Positions 23,586-31,787 of a stretch of 31,913 nt of DNA are shown here, piece by piece. Numbering within the stretch: the first letter of the stretch is position 1; each line of letters begins with the position of its first letter. The stretch is from the NCBI GenBank assembly GCA_018715065.1, contig DVMJ01000018.1, positions 1-31,913 on the forward strand. The letters run 5' to 3'. A model generated the notes under the pieces. It saw only the letters and a program-made list of their open reading frames with translations. It did no database searches and was not told the DNA's origin. Both the position numbers and the translations under genes were made by a program. The DNA comes from Fimiplasma intestinipullorum (GTDB taxonomy: Bacteria > Bacillota_I > Bacilli_A > Erysipelotrichales > Coprobacillaceae).

Positions 23586-24905
23586 ATGGATAGTTTGTTT
23601 GATACAAGTGCGCCGTTAGCGAGCCGGCTGCGACCGGATTCACTGGATGAATATGTCGGGCAACGCCATTTATTAGATCCTGGGGGGATATTGTATCGGA
23701 TGATCAGTCAGGACCGGGTGCCTTCCATGATCTTTTGGGGACCACCGGGTGTCGGCAAGACAACGCTGGCTCGCATCATTGCGAAAAAGACCAGTGCCCA
23801 TTTTATTGATTTTAGTGCGGTAACTAGTGGCATCAAGGAAATTCGCTCGGTCATGAAGGAAGCCGAACAGGATCGTTTATATGGTAAAAAGACCATTGTC
23901 TTTATCGATGAGATCCACCGTTTTAATAAAGCACAGCAGGATGCTTTTTTGCCCTTTGTGGAAAAAGGAAGCATTATTCTGATCGGAGCGACAACCGAAA
24001 ACCCATCTTTTGAGGTCAATTCGGCGCTGCTTTCACGCTGTAAGGTATTTGTCTTAAAGGCATTGGAGAAAGAGGATCTGGTCACCTTATTGCACCACGC
24101 GCTGACTTCCCCCAAAGGACTTGGAAATCAGTCGATTGAGATTAGCGAAGAAACGCTGGAAATGATCGCGCTATTCAGTAACGGCGATGCACGGATCGCC
24201 CTGAACACCTTGGAGATGGCCTGCTTGAATGCTCGCCAGGAAAATGCGCATTGGATCGTCAGCAAGGAACTGGTCGAGCAGTGTACCAGTCAGAAATCTT
24301 TATTGTATGATAAGCAAGGAGAGGAGCATTATAATCTCATTTCTGCTTTGCATAAATCAATGCGCAATAGTGATGTGGATGCCGCCATTTACTGGTTGGC
24401 CAGGATGCTGGAAGCGGGCGAGGATCCGTTGTATATTGCCAGAAGATTGGTGCGTTTTGCCAGTGAAGATGTCGGCATGGCGGACAGTCGGGCCCTGGAA
24501 GTCTGTATTGCGGTCTATCAGGCCTGTCATTTTATTGGTATGCCGGAATGCACGGTCCATCTGACACACGCTGTGACTTATCTGAGCCTGGCTGCGAAGT
24601 CCAATGCGCTCTACATGGCTTATGAAGCAGCCAAACAGGATGCCAAAAAACAACTGGCTGAACCTGTTCCTTTGCATTTGCGCAATGCCCCAACCAAGCT
24701 TATGGAAGAACTGGATTACGGCAAGGGCTATCAGTATGCCCATGATTTTGCGGATAAGATAACGGCTATGGACTGTCTGCCTGAGTCTCTTTTAGGTCGG
24801 CATTATTACCGTCCGACCAGTCAGGGAACAGAACGTAAGGTGGCCGAAAGAATGAAACAGCTTGCCTATTTAAAACAACAGAAGAAAAAGGAAAAACAGG
24901 AATGA
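23586..24905 (+). CDS. rarA: Replication-associated recombination protein RarA (MgsA)
   Basis: A 439-residue clamp-loader-like AAA+ ATPase acting at stalled replication forks. Walker A is GPPGVGKTT (52-60), Walker B is FIDEIHRF (106-113), sensor 1 is GATTENPSFEVN, and the arginine-finger region SRC follows. The C-terminal tetramerisation part includes ISALHKSMRNSDVDAAIYWL and the conserved YQYAHDF near the end. Length and order are normal. A Lys/Glu-rich tail (QQKKKEKQE) closes the protein. Its stop overlaps the next gene by 4 bases (ATGA), so it is translationally coupled to a methyltransferase. Confidence 0.96.
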   Translation: MDSLFDTSAPLASRLRPDSLDEYVGQRHLLDPGGILYRMISQDRVPSMIFWGPPGVGKTTLARIIAKKTSAHFIDFSAVTSGIKEIRSVMKEAEQDRLYGKKTIVFIDEIHRFNKAQQDAFLPFVEKGSIILIGATTENPSFEVNSALLSRCKVFVLKALEKEDLVTLLHHALTSPKGLGNQSIEISEETLEMIALFSNGDARIALNTLEMACLNARQENAHWIVSKELVEQCTSQKSLLYDKQGEEHYNLISALHKSMRNSDVDAAIYWLARMLEAGEDPLYIARRLVRFASEDVGMADSRALEVCIAVYQACHFIGMPECTVHLTHAVTYLSLAAKSNALYMAYEAAKQDAKKQLAEPVPLHLRNAPTKLMEELDYGKGYQYAHDFADKITAMDCLPESLLGRHYYRPTSQGTERKVAERMKQLAYLKQQKKKEKQE

Positions 24906-25831
24906 CTTATTTATACTTATTAAAATATCCACCTAATGAAAAAGAACTTTGCCAGATGGAAATGCGGGCCTTATTTGACCTGACGCCTATTGCGGATCAC
25001 TTCTTTAGTGAGCGCATGATTCCGGCCGGACGCAGCGTCTATATCAAATATCGTTTAGAAATTATCGAAGCGGCAGATAGTTTTGCCTCTTTAGATGCAA
25101 AGATCAAAAAGGGCGCTTATCGCTTTGAAAAGTTTAAGATGCTCTATTTACCTATCAAAGGAGAAGAATTACATTATCAGGACTGGCTGCAGCAGATCCG
25201 TCAGCTTGCGGATACGTTGGATGGTAGCTTTGATCTGCATGCTCCCAAGCAGTATCTTGGCATGACCTATACCAAAGGCAAATGGTATTTTGGCAAGGTG
25301 GATGTCGATAATCAAAGTTGGTCTCGTTTTCAGGATAAGCCCAATACGTATTCCATGTCCTTGAGTGCCCGGGACGCGCGCATCCTGGTTAATCTGGCGG
25401 TGCGTGAGGATTTTTCAAAAACACTGGTCGATCCCTGCTGCGGAGTGGGGACCATTGTCTTAGATGGTTTGGGTCAAGGGCTGGACATTGAAGGTTATGA
25501 GATCAAAAAGAATATTGCTTATCGTGCCAGGCAGAATTTGGTACATTATGATTTTGAGCGTGACCGCATCAAACCCATGGATATGCATCTGGTGACAAAG
25601 CATTACGATGTTGCCTTACTGGATATCCCTTATGGTTATTATGCGCCGATTACACATGACGAGCAGCTGGCTTTACTGCAAGGCTGTCATCGTATGGCGG
25701 ATGAGCTGGTGCTGGTGACGATGGTTAGAATGGATGCAGAACTAACATCGGTGGGTTATACGATCGTGGATCATGCCAGTGTGATCAAGATGAAATTTCA
25801 GCGACATGTTTATTTAGCGAGGAGAAAATAA
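24902..25831 (+). CDS. TRM11-like SAM-dependent RNA methyltransferase
   Basis: A 309-residue class I methyltransferase. The N-terminal ~150 residues form a diverged RNA-binding-like region. SAM motif I is DPCCGVGTI (from 177), and the catalytic motif IV reads DIPYG (from 241), a variant of the DPPYG used by N2-guanine tRNA methyltransferases of the UPF0020/TRM11 group. GYEIKKNIAYRARQNL is the acidic-loop motif II region. The start ATG overlaps the rarA stop by four bases, and its stop overlaps the next start by one base (TAATG), forming a tight three-gene unit. tRNA is the likely target; the modified base is not proven. Confidence 0.8.
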   Translation: MTYLYLLKYPPNEKELCQMEMRALFDLTPIADHFFSERMIPAGRSVYIKYRLEIIEAADSFASLDAKIKKGAYRFEKFKMLYLPIKGEELHYQDWLQQIRQLADTLDGSFDLHAPKQYLGMTYTKGKWYFGKVDVDNQSWSRFQDKPNTYSMSLSARDARILVNLAVREDFSKTLVDPCCGVGTIVLDGLGQGLDIEGYEIKKNIAYRARQNLVHYDFERDRIKPMDMHLVTKHYDVALLDIPYGYYAPITHDEQLALLQGCHRMADELVLVTMVRMDAELTSVGYTIVDHASVIKMKFQRHVYLARRK

Positions 25832-26451
25832 TGGATAGACAATCGACTTTACGTTACATACGTGCAGCCTGCCATTTATATGGTGTGGTCTCTTTCAAAG
25901 AAATGAGCCGTTTATTAGAATATTATACGACCCAGAAGTATAAAAGCAATCAGCTGGTACAGATCCTGGAGAAAAACGACCATGTGCTCAAGGATATTCG
26001 TTATAATAAAGAACTGGTGTATTCAGATATTTATTTTGAGAATGACCAGGATGCTTCTAGCTTTCATCAAACCTATGGTGCTTATAAGAAATATGTGCCT
26101 GAGCAGGAAGTATTTTTAAGATACGCATCAGAACAGTATTATGAACAGGATCCGGCCATTCAGAAATTAACTGCTTTTTTAGAAAAACAGATGGCCTCTC
26201 ATGAAATGGCCAAGTATATGTCCGGTCAGCTAGTGGATAATATTGTCTTTAGTTTGCAGGCGGAGATCCCTGTTGAGGAGATCCTGGATGAATTGCTGGC
26301 GGGTTTTGAAGACGAGCATTTTCTTTTCTATTTGCCTGACTTTGGTCAAAAGGCTGCCTATCAGCTGGAAAAAATGCTCAACGAGGTAAAATTGAATCTG
26401 CGTCGTATCAGTTTAAGAGGATTTACTGAGAAAGAACGTATGACTTCCTGA
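25831..26451 (+). CDS. Conserved-looking protein of unknown function
   Basis: A 206-residue soluble, mostly helical protein that I do not recognise. Notable segments are ACHLYGVVSFKEMSRLLEYY at the N-terminus, which may be a winged-helix-like fold, a KYVPEQEVFLRYASEQYYEQ stretch, and an acidic middle. There is no signal peptide or transmembrane helix. It is the last gene of the rarA unit, sharing the TAATG junction with the methyltransferase and preceded by GAGGAG. A strong terminator starts at its stop. Tight coupling suggests a housekeeping RNA or replication role, but that is inference only. Confidence 0.75.
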   Translation: MDRQSTLRYIRAACHLYGVVSFKEMSRLLEYYTTQKYKSNQLVQILEKNDHVLKDIRYNKELVYSDIYFENDQDASSFHQTYGAYKKYVPEQEVFLRYASEQYYEQDPAIQKLTAFLEKQMASHEMAKYMSGQLVDNIVFSLQAEIPVEEILDELLAGFEDEHFLFYLPDFGQKAAYQLEKMLNEVKLNLRRISLRGFTEKERMTS

Positions 26452-26484
26452 TTGAAGGGCAACCTTGAATCAGGAGGTTTTTTT
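26444..26484 (+). terminator. Terminator of the rarA operon containing the next gene's Shine-Dalgarno
   Basis: Stem 26444-26458 pairs with 26463-26477 (15 positions, one G-G mismatch and one G-T pair) around a GCAA loop, followed by seven Ts (26478-26484). The 3' arm ends in AGGAGG (26472-26477), which lies seven bases before the ATG of the Rieske/FAD gene at 26485. Readthrough RNA would therefore hide that ribosome binding site. Confidence 0.88.
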
Positions 26485-27741
26485 ATGACATCATATTGGA
26501 TCAAAACAGCACCGATGCCTTCATTTGAGGCAATCCACGGCCAGCACAGCTGCGATGTCGTGATTATTGGCGGAGGCATGACGGGGATCTTGCTGGGCTA
26601 TTTTTTAAAACAGGCAGGGAAGCATAGCATCCTTCTTGAGGCCGACCGGATCGGCATGGGGCACACGGGCCATTCGACCGGTAAAATTTCAGCGCTGCAT
26701 CACTTAGCGGAATATGTTTCGCTGCCTTTTGAGAAAGCGCGGGCTTTCTTTTCGGATCAGCTTGAGAGTGTGGAAAAATATGCCGAGTTAGTGAAGATGC
26801 TTCAGATCGATTGCGGATTTAAACGCATCACGCATATTTATCAGGATAAAAAGGTCCGCTTGGATCAGCTGGCCAATCGCTTCCCTGAATTCGAAATTGA
26901 TTTCGCTGATCATCAGATCGCACTAACGAATCAGGCTCAGTTCCATCCGCTTCAATTTCTGGCTGCTTTGGCCCCGGAACTGAAGATCTATGAACAGAGT
27001 CGTGTTTTATCTGTGCATGGGCATACCGTGCGTACCCAGGGGGCGGAAGTCCAGGCCCGCTGGATCGTGTTTGCCTGTCAGTTTCCTTTTCTGCGTTTCA
27101 GTGGTCTCTATGCTTTGAAGATGCATCAGGAAAATAGCTATTTAGCCAGTCTGGATGATTCGCCTTCATTAGAAACGATGTATAATGGGGAAGTGACCAT
27201 GCGTGAGGTCAATGATCGTCTATTATTTGGGGGCTTAGCCAGTATGACAGGCGATCCTTTAGACAAGGAAGCTTTTGACAAGCTGAAGCAGGCGCATTTT
27301 CCAAAGTCTGGTATCCTGCAGCGTTGGGCCAATAATGATGCGATGACCCTGGATCATCTCCCCTATATTGGCAAATACAGTCTTTTTCATCCACACTGGT
27401 TAGTCGCGACCGGGTTTGAAAAGTGGGGGATGGCCAGTGCCATGCTGGCGGCTTCTTTGCTGCAGGAAAAGATCGTCCATGGAGCGATGCGCCATCGCTC
27501 GCTTTATGCTCCCGGACGTTTGAACCGCATGAGTATCAAAAATGCGTTTGGCAATATGAGCCGGAATCTGAATGCTTATCTCAGCCATCCCGAAGCGCCG
27601 ATCTGTTCGCATCTAGGCTGTCCGCTGGTCTTTAATCCTTTAACGCAAACTTATGATTGCCCCTGCCATGGATCCCGCTTTGATCGGAATGGGCAGTTGA
27701 TCAACGGGCCCGCACAGAAACCAATCGAAACCAAAAAGTAG
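26485..27741 (+). CDS. FAD-dependent oxidoreductase with C-terminal Rieske [2Fe-2S] domain
   Basis: A 418-residue DAO-type flavoprotein fused to a Rieske ferredoxin. The N-terminus has the FAD motif DVVIIGGGMTGILLGYFL and a substrate-side GHTGHSTGKIS segment. The Rieske domain carries C374 and H376 (CSHLGC) and C392 and H395 (CPCH), with C379 and C394 able to form the usual disulphide, then GSRFDRNGQLINGPAQKPI. ATG 26485 is chosen because AGGAGG lies seven bases upstream; the open frame extends to 26452. It is shorter than relatives of about 500 residues. Substrate unknown; relatives resemble YhfW. Its ribosome binding site lies in the upstream terminator. Confidence 0.88.
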   Translation: MTSYWIKTAPMPSFEAIHGQHSCDVVIIGGGMTGILLGYFLKQAGKHSILLEADRIGMGHTGHSTGKISALHHLAEYVSLPFEKARAFFSDQLESVEKYAELVKMLQIDCGFKRITHIYQDKKVRLDQLANRFPEFEIDFADHQIALTNQAQFHPLQFLAALAPELKIYEQSRVLSVHGHTVRTQGAEVQARWIVFACQFPFLRFSGLYALKMHQENSYLASLDDSPSLETMYNGEVTMREVNDRLLFGGLASMTGDPLDKEAFDKLKQAHFPKSGILQRWANNDAMTLDHLPYIGKYSLFHPHWLVATGFEKWGMASAMLAASLLQEKIVHGAMRHRSLYAPGRLNRMSIKNAFGNMSRNLNAYLSHPEAPICSHLGCPLVFNPLTQTYDCPCHGSRFDRNGQLINGPAQKPIETKK

Positions 27742-27778
27742 GGATGGGGATCTTGCTGGATCCAGTAAGAAAAAAGCA

Positions 27779-27802
27779 AGCATTTCCTTAAAGAGAAATG
27801 CT
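27779..27802 (-). terminator. Hairpin after the Rieske gene
   Basis: AGCATTTC (27779-27786) pairs with GAAATGCT (27795-27802). On the + strand no T run follows. On the - strand a broken T run (complement of 27770-27775) follows after a short gap, but no minus-strand gene ends here. It may act only as an RNA-stabilising hairpin. Confidence 0.4.
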
Positions 27803-27813
27803 GCCATCTATGG

Positions 27814-27819
27814 TATGAT
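27814..27819 (+). promoter_or_regulatory. Extended -10 promoter of the P-type ATPase gene
   Basis: TATGAT preceded by TGG, 28 bases before the ATG. No convincing -35. The 105-base gap is too short for a typical M-box magnesium riboswitch. Confidence 0.45.
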
Positions 27820-27846
27820 AATAGCAGGATACAGGGAGGTGCCAAA

Positions 27847-30498
27847 ATGAAAGAGAACAAAGCGCTTCATCAACGTCTGGAACATTACGCTTATCAAGAG
27901 ATAACCGTTCTACAACGAGATCTCCATTTGACAAGCCAGGGGTATGATACGAAGCAGGTCGAAAAAAGTCGAGAAAAATACGGACGTCACGCAGTGGCCG
28001 GTAAAGCAACCGATTCTATTTTTTATCGCCTTAGACGTGCCTTTATTAATCCCTTTACGCTCATCTTAATATGCCTGGCAGGAATCTGGCTAGTGACAGA
28101 TGTACTATTTGCCTCAAGCTATACACGTAATCTCACAACGATTGGAATTCTTTTAGGAATGGTATTGGTAAGCGGCATGATTCGTCTGGTGCAGGAAATG
28201 CGTTCAAAACAAGTCGCAGATCGTCTGGCAGATCTCCTGCATTCGACAGTCAGCGTCCTGCGTGAGGGATGTTGGCAGGAGCTGCCTTCGAGTGAGCTAG
28301 TGGTGGGCGATCGCGTTCGTTTGTATGCCGGAGACCGGGTACCAGCGGATATGCGTTTAGTAAAAGGAAGTGATCTGTTTGTTTCACAAGCTGCGATCAC
28401 AGGAGAAAGTGTGATTTTGGAAAAAAACACATCGCCTTTAGAGGCATCACCCATCAAAACCTATCGCGATTATACGAATCTGCTTTTGATGGGTTCGGCT
28501 TTGATTGGTGGATATGGGGAAGGAATCGTTTTAGCGGTAGGACAGGATACGGTTTATGGCGGCTTTATGGATATCGATTTGTCACGTAAGAACGGCTTCG
28601 ATCGAGGTGCCAATTCGATTGCCTGGGTCTTGATCCGTTTTATGATCGTCTTGATTCCAATTGTTTTTATCGCTTCGGGTTTAACCAAGGGAAACTGGTT
28701 TTCGGCATTTCTGTTTGCACTTTCGGTAGCTGTGGGCCTCACCCCTGAAATGTTGCCCATGGTGAGCACGGCTTGTTTGGCAAAAGGAAGTGCCACGATG
28801 GGACAAAAACAGACTGTTGTTAAGAACATCAATGCCATGCAGGGGTTTGGCAGTATGGATGTGCTTTGTGTCGATAAGACCGGAACACTGACAGGTGATT
28901 ACACGACCTTGGAATACTATATGGATATTTTAGGAAATGAGAGTGAGCAGGTCCTTCATCTGGCTTATCTCAACAGTTATTATCATTCAGGAATAAAGAA
29001 TCATTTAGATGAGGCAATTAAACAGATCAGCACCTCTTTGCGGCAAACCAATGTATATGAAGAATTGATTACGCGATTCCCTAAATTAGATGAACGCCCG
29101 TTCGACTATGAACGCCAATGTGTGAGTGTCTTAGTCGAGAGCACACAAGGGCCTCTAGTCATTATGAAAGGGAATGTAGATGTGATCGTTCCACGCTGCA
29201 CGCAGGTGGCGTATCGTGGTGAACGAAGAGCGATGACGAAAGAGGATGCCAAAAGTGTGCATTTGATCGTGGATGAAATGTTGGAGGATGGCATGAAAGT
29301 CATCGCTGTCGCTTACCGACATACGACGCATCGTATCTTGCATGATGAAGATGAGCATGAACTGATCTTATTGGGGTATCTGGCTTTCTTTGATGCACCT
29401 AAAAAGAGTGCTGACGCTGCAATCGCTCACTTGAAGCGCCTGCATGTGGAGGTGAAGGTGTTGACGGGTGATCAGCAGGATGTGGCCATTTCTATTTGCC
29501 GACGGTTAAATCTAAAGACGCAAGAAGTTATGACTGGCAATGACTTTGAGTCGCTCAGTGATGATGAAAAGCGACTTTGTTTAGAACGTGTTCAAGTCTT
29601 TGTTGAGCTCTCCCCTAAACACAAGGTCGACATCGTTCGTCTGCTGCAAAAAAACGGGCATACAGTTGGCTATCTAGGCGATGGCATGAACGATCTACCC
29701 GCAATTGTCGAGTCTGACGTCGGAATCTCTGTTGATACGGCTGTTGAGGCAGTCAAGGAATGTGCTGATGTGATCCTGTTGAAGAAGGATCTGCAGGTCT
29801 TAGAACAAGGGATTCTGGAAGGGCGACGGGCATTCTATAATATGTCAAAATATATTCGTATCACGGCTTCTTCAAACTTTGGGAATATTCTTTCCATTGT
29901 GATTGCCGGTATCTTTTTGCCTTTCTTTCCTATGACTTCGATTCAATTGCTGCTTTTAAATTTATTATATGACTGCGTGTGTCTGGCCCTGCCTTGGGAT
30001 CATGTAGATGAGGCGAGCGTGGCATATCCGTTGGAATGGTCCGGTCGTACTTTGGGAAGATTGATGTGTTCATTTGGACCCATTAGTTCCTTATTCGATA
30101 TGCTGACATTTGCCTGTCTCTATTTTGTATTTTGTCCAATGATCTGCGGCGGGTCTTTGACGAGCCTGGATGCAGGTGGACAGTTGCAGTTTATCTCGCT
30201 CTTTCAAACTGGCTGGTTTTTAGAGTCCATGTGGACCCAGATCCTTATTTTGCATCTGTTACGTACGGAACAGATACCGATGATTCAAAATCGTCCATCT
30301 TCAGTAGTCATGCTGGTGACGACATTGGGAATTGGTCTTTTTACCATCATGACCTGGACACCACTGGGTCGCTGGTTAGGATTGACAGCCATGCCGTTGG
30401 GTTACTTTGTTTATCTGGTGCTGGTTGTCACAGCGTATCTGTTGTTGATGATCCTGGCCAAGCGGCGCTATTTGAAGCGCTATGCTCATCTCATGTAG
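27847..30498 (+). CDS. mgtA: Magnesium-translocating P-type ATPase (P3B, MgtA-like)
   Basis: An 883-residue membrane ATPase. The actuator motif is TGES (185-188), the phosphorylated Asp is D343 in DKTGTLTGD, and the hinge motif is GDGMNDLP (611-618). The segments LTPEMLPMVSTACLAKG and INAMQGFGSMDVLC are close to MgtA/MgtB, and the C-terminal LLNLLYDCVCLALPWDHVDE matches the Mg subgroup, with His where PWDN is usual. About ten transmembrane helices are expected. It would import Mg2+ at low external concentration. The start is preceded by CAGGGAGGT. Its stop lies 13 bases before the regulator gene, suggesting cotranscription. Confidence 0.92.
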   Translation: MKENKALHQRLEHYAYQEITVLQRDLHLTSQGYDTKQVEKSREKYGRHAVAGKATDSIFYRLRRAFINPFTLILICLAGIWLVTDVLFASSYTRNLTTIGILLGMVLVSGMIRLVQEMRSKQVADRLADLLHSTVSVLREGCWQELPSSELVVGDRVRLYAGDRVPADMRLVKGSDLFVSQAAITGESVILEKNTSPLEASPIKTYRDYTNLLLMGSALIGGYGEGIVLAVGQDTVYGGFMDIDLSRKNGFDRGANSIAWVLIRFMIVLIPIVFIASGLTKGNWFSAFLFALSVAVGLTPEMLPMVSTACLAKGSATMGQKQTVVKNINAMQGFGSMDVLCVDKTGTLTGDYTTLEYYMDILGNESEQVLHLAYLNSYYHSGIKNHLDEAIKQISTSLRQTNVYEELITRFPKLDERPFDYERQCVSVLVESTQGPLVIMKGNVDVIVPRCTQVAYRGERRAMTKEDAKSVHLIVDEMLEDGMKVIAVAYRHTTHRILHDEDEHELILLGYLAFFDAPKKSADAAIAHLKRLHVEVKVLTGDQQDVAISICRRLNLKTQEVMTGNDFESLSDDEKRLCLERVQVFVELSPKHKVDIVRLLQKNGHTVGYLGDGMNDLPAIVESDVGISVDTAVEAVKECADVILLKKDLQVLEQGILEGRRAFYNMSKYIRITASSNFGNILSIVIAGIFLPFFPMTSIQLLLLNLLYDCVCLALPWDHVDEASVAYPLEWSGRTLGRLMCSFGPISSLFDMLTFACLYFVFCPMICGGSLTSLDAGGQLQFISLFQTGWFLESMWTQILILHLLRTEQIPMIQNRPSSVVMLVTTLGIGLFTIMTWTPLGRWLGLTAMPLGYFVYLVLVVTAYLLLMILAKRRYLKRYAHLM

Positions 30499-30511
30499 GG
30501 AGGAATTAGGA

Positions 30512-31000
30512 ATGAACAAGAAGATTGGTTATGTAGGATTGGATCCTTCCACGCTGGAATGGCTGCTCACACAACTGAAAAATGTTAGCGAGTATCAGTC
30601 ATTATCTTCTTCCCTACAGGCGTTAAGCGATGGTCATTTGCAGGCCCTTTTTTTAGAGATGGATGCCGGAGCACATACAACGGTGCCTGAAACAGCACTG
30701 CATTGTGGCGAACTGACGATCCAGCCCAAGAGCCGCCGGGTGTTTTTTGGCAAACGTGAAATATCATTGACCCCTAAAGAATTTGATATTCTCTATTTTT
30801 TAGCTTCCAATCGTGGGGAGGTCTTTACCAAGGAACAAATCTATCAGGCAGTTTGGGAAGATCATTATTTATTGGATGACAGTAATATCATGGCTTTTAT
30901 TCGAAAATTGCGTAAGAAGATCGAACCTCATCCCGATGCGCCCCAATATATCCTGACCATTTGGGGCATCGGCTATACATTTAATGATCAGTTAGAATGA
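30512..31000 (+). CDS. OmpR/PhoB-type winged-helix DNA-binding protein without an intact receiver
   Basis: A 162-residue protein. Residues about 75-160 form the OmpR-type winged helix (SLTPKEFDILYFLASNRGEV, FTKEQIYQAVW, and IRKLRKKIE, then ILTIWGIGYTF). The first ~65 residues (MNKKIGYVGLDPSTLEWLL onward) are far too short for a normal receiver and lack a clear phosphoacceptor context; LFLEMD may be a vestige of the receiver's central strand. No histidine kinase is nearby. ATG 30512 is favoured, seven bases after GGAGG and 13 after the mgtA stop; the open frame begins inside mgtA. Cotranscription makes it a candidate regulator of Mg transport. A terminator follows. Confidence 0.78.
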   Translation: MNKKIGYVGLDPSTLEWLLTQLKNVSEYQSLSSSLQALSDGHLQALFLEMDAGAHTTVPETALHCGELTIQPKSRRVFFGKREISLTPKEFDILYFLASNRGEVFTKEQIYQAVWEDHYLLDDSNIMAFIRKLRKKIEPHPDAPQYILTIWGIGYTFNDQLE

Positions 31001-31022
31001 ATTAACTCGTTGAATCGCAAGG

Positions 31023-31066
31023 AAATCGCAAGAATTTAGACCTGTGTTTTCCAGGCGATTTTTTTT
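31023..31066 (+). terminator. Terminator of the mgtA-regulator unit
   Basis: AAATCGC (31023-31029) pairs with GCGATTT (31055-31061), with an inner CCTG (31041-31044)/CAGG (31052-31055) stem, followed by Ts to 31066. The region between arms is long, so the structure is imperfect. Confidence 0.75.
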
Positions 31067-31403
31067 ATACTTTGGGTGGTGATAAAAACAGGAATTAACT
31101 AGGATTGATTGAAATGGGGTTAAGTAGTGCTGCTGAACCGAAACAGGTCTTATGATAGCTGGCTTATTGTAAAAAAGGATGGGAGATGCCTGCATGCGTT
31201 GGTTCGATCCAAATATGGTGAAGGAGTTACCGATAGGATCGCTTTTATAGTTGCTTATATGACTATCACAGCTTACAGATCAGTATATGGTTTGCCTCGT
31301 GGGCTATCTGATGATGGATGTTCTATGAACAGATTCGATGGTTCAAAATTCATTGTTTAAGAAATCACTGGTGTTCAGTGAGGTGAAGAATAGTTGAACT
31401 AGT
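31067..31403. other. Gap without recognisable gene
   Basis: Open frames here (for example 77 codons at 31127-31360) have no ribosome binding site and no family resemblance. Short hydrophobic stretches appear in several frames with frequent stops, suggesting decayed coding DNA continuous with the next entry. Confidence 0.45.
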
Positions 31404-31643
31404 CTGTTTGGAGCTGTCTTTTGTCTGACAGGCATTCTGTTTGTTTTCAAGAAGGAAAGTGTGCTTCCTGCAAACTGAAAAAAGCCATCAAATAAAAAGC
31501 TGTTGACCGTCATTTGGGTTGGATCGTTATCTTGAATAGTCTGATTTTTCCTGTCCACAGGTGTCGGGTTCAGTCATCATTTATTGATGCTGGCATTGAG
31601 TTTTGCTCAATTGAGCAAAGCCCTGGTTGCTGAAATAAGTTAA
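31404..31643 (+). pseudogene. Decayed membrane-protein-like stretch
   Basis: One frame reads LFGAVFCLTGILFVFKK, PSNKKLLTVIWVGSL, FFLSTGVGFSHHLLMLAL and SFAQLSKALVAEIS, broken by three TGA codons. The order of a W-containing strand, an S-x-G turn and an AL-x-F hydrophobic segment faintly recalls the end of BCCT transporters, but that is a weak match from memory. It is probably a dead transporter fragment. Confidence 0.3.
31602..31619. promoter_or_regulatory. Perfect 18-bp palindrome, possible operator
   Basis: TTTGCTCAA (31602-31610) and TTGAGCAAA (31611-31619) are exact complements with no spacer. It lies 57 bases before the first strong ribosome binding site of the next unit. Its length and symmetry suit a MarR- or PadR-type dimer. 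No T run follows, so a terminator role is unlikely. Confidence 0.5.
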
Positions 31644-31675
31644 GTCAATGATTTTCACGAAAGGAGGTGAGGGGC

Positions 31676-31744
31676 ATGGATTCCGATAGTCATGAACGAA
31701 GGCAGAGGCAGAACCTGAAGTATGGAAGTCATGTCCTTCACTGA
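31676..31744 (+). CDS. 22-codon leader-like ORF
   Basis: ATG 31676 follows AAAGGAGGTGAGG, one of the strongest ribosome binding sites in the window. It encodes MDSDSHERRQRQNLKYGSHV and LH before TGA at 31742-31744. The second half of this ORF is the 5' side of a hairpin, with arms 31706-31715/31747-31756 (one mismatch) and inner arms 31716-31720/31736-31740. A further gene with its own AAGGAGG starts at 31788. The layout could be a regulatory leader peptide or a decayed gene start; no known leader family matched. Confidence 0.4.
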   Translation: MDSDSHERRQRQNLKYGSHVLH

Positions 31745-31787
31745 CGGGTCCTGCCTGATTCAAATAATAAGAAGGAGGTAAGACCAA

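Noticed and set aside
27742..27846. Possible M-box magnesium riboswitch before mgtA
   Set aside because: The gap is too short for the known element and no matching conserved helices were seen; only a simple hairpin and an extended -10 are present.
31127..31360. 77-codon frame near the right edge
   Set aside because: No ribosome binding site, no family resemblance, and it lies next to a stretch full of in-frame stops.
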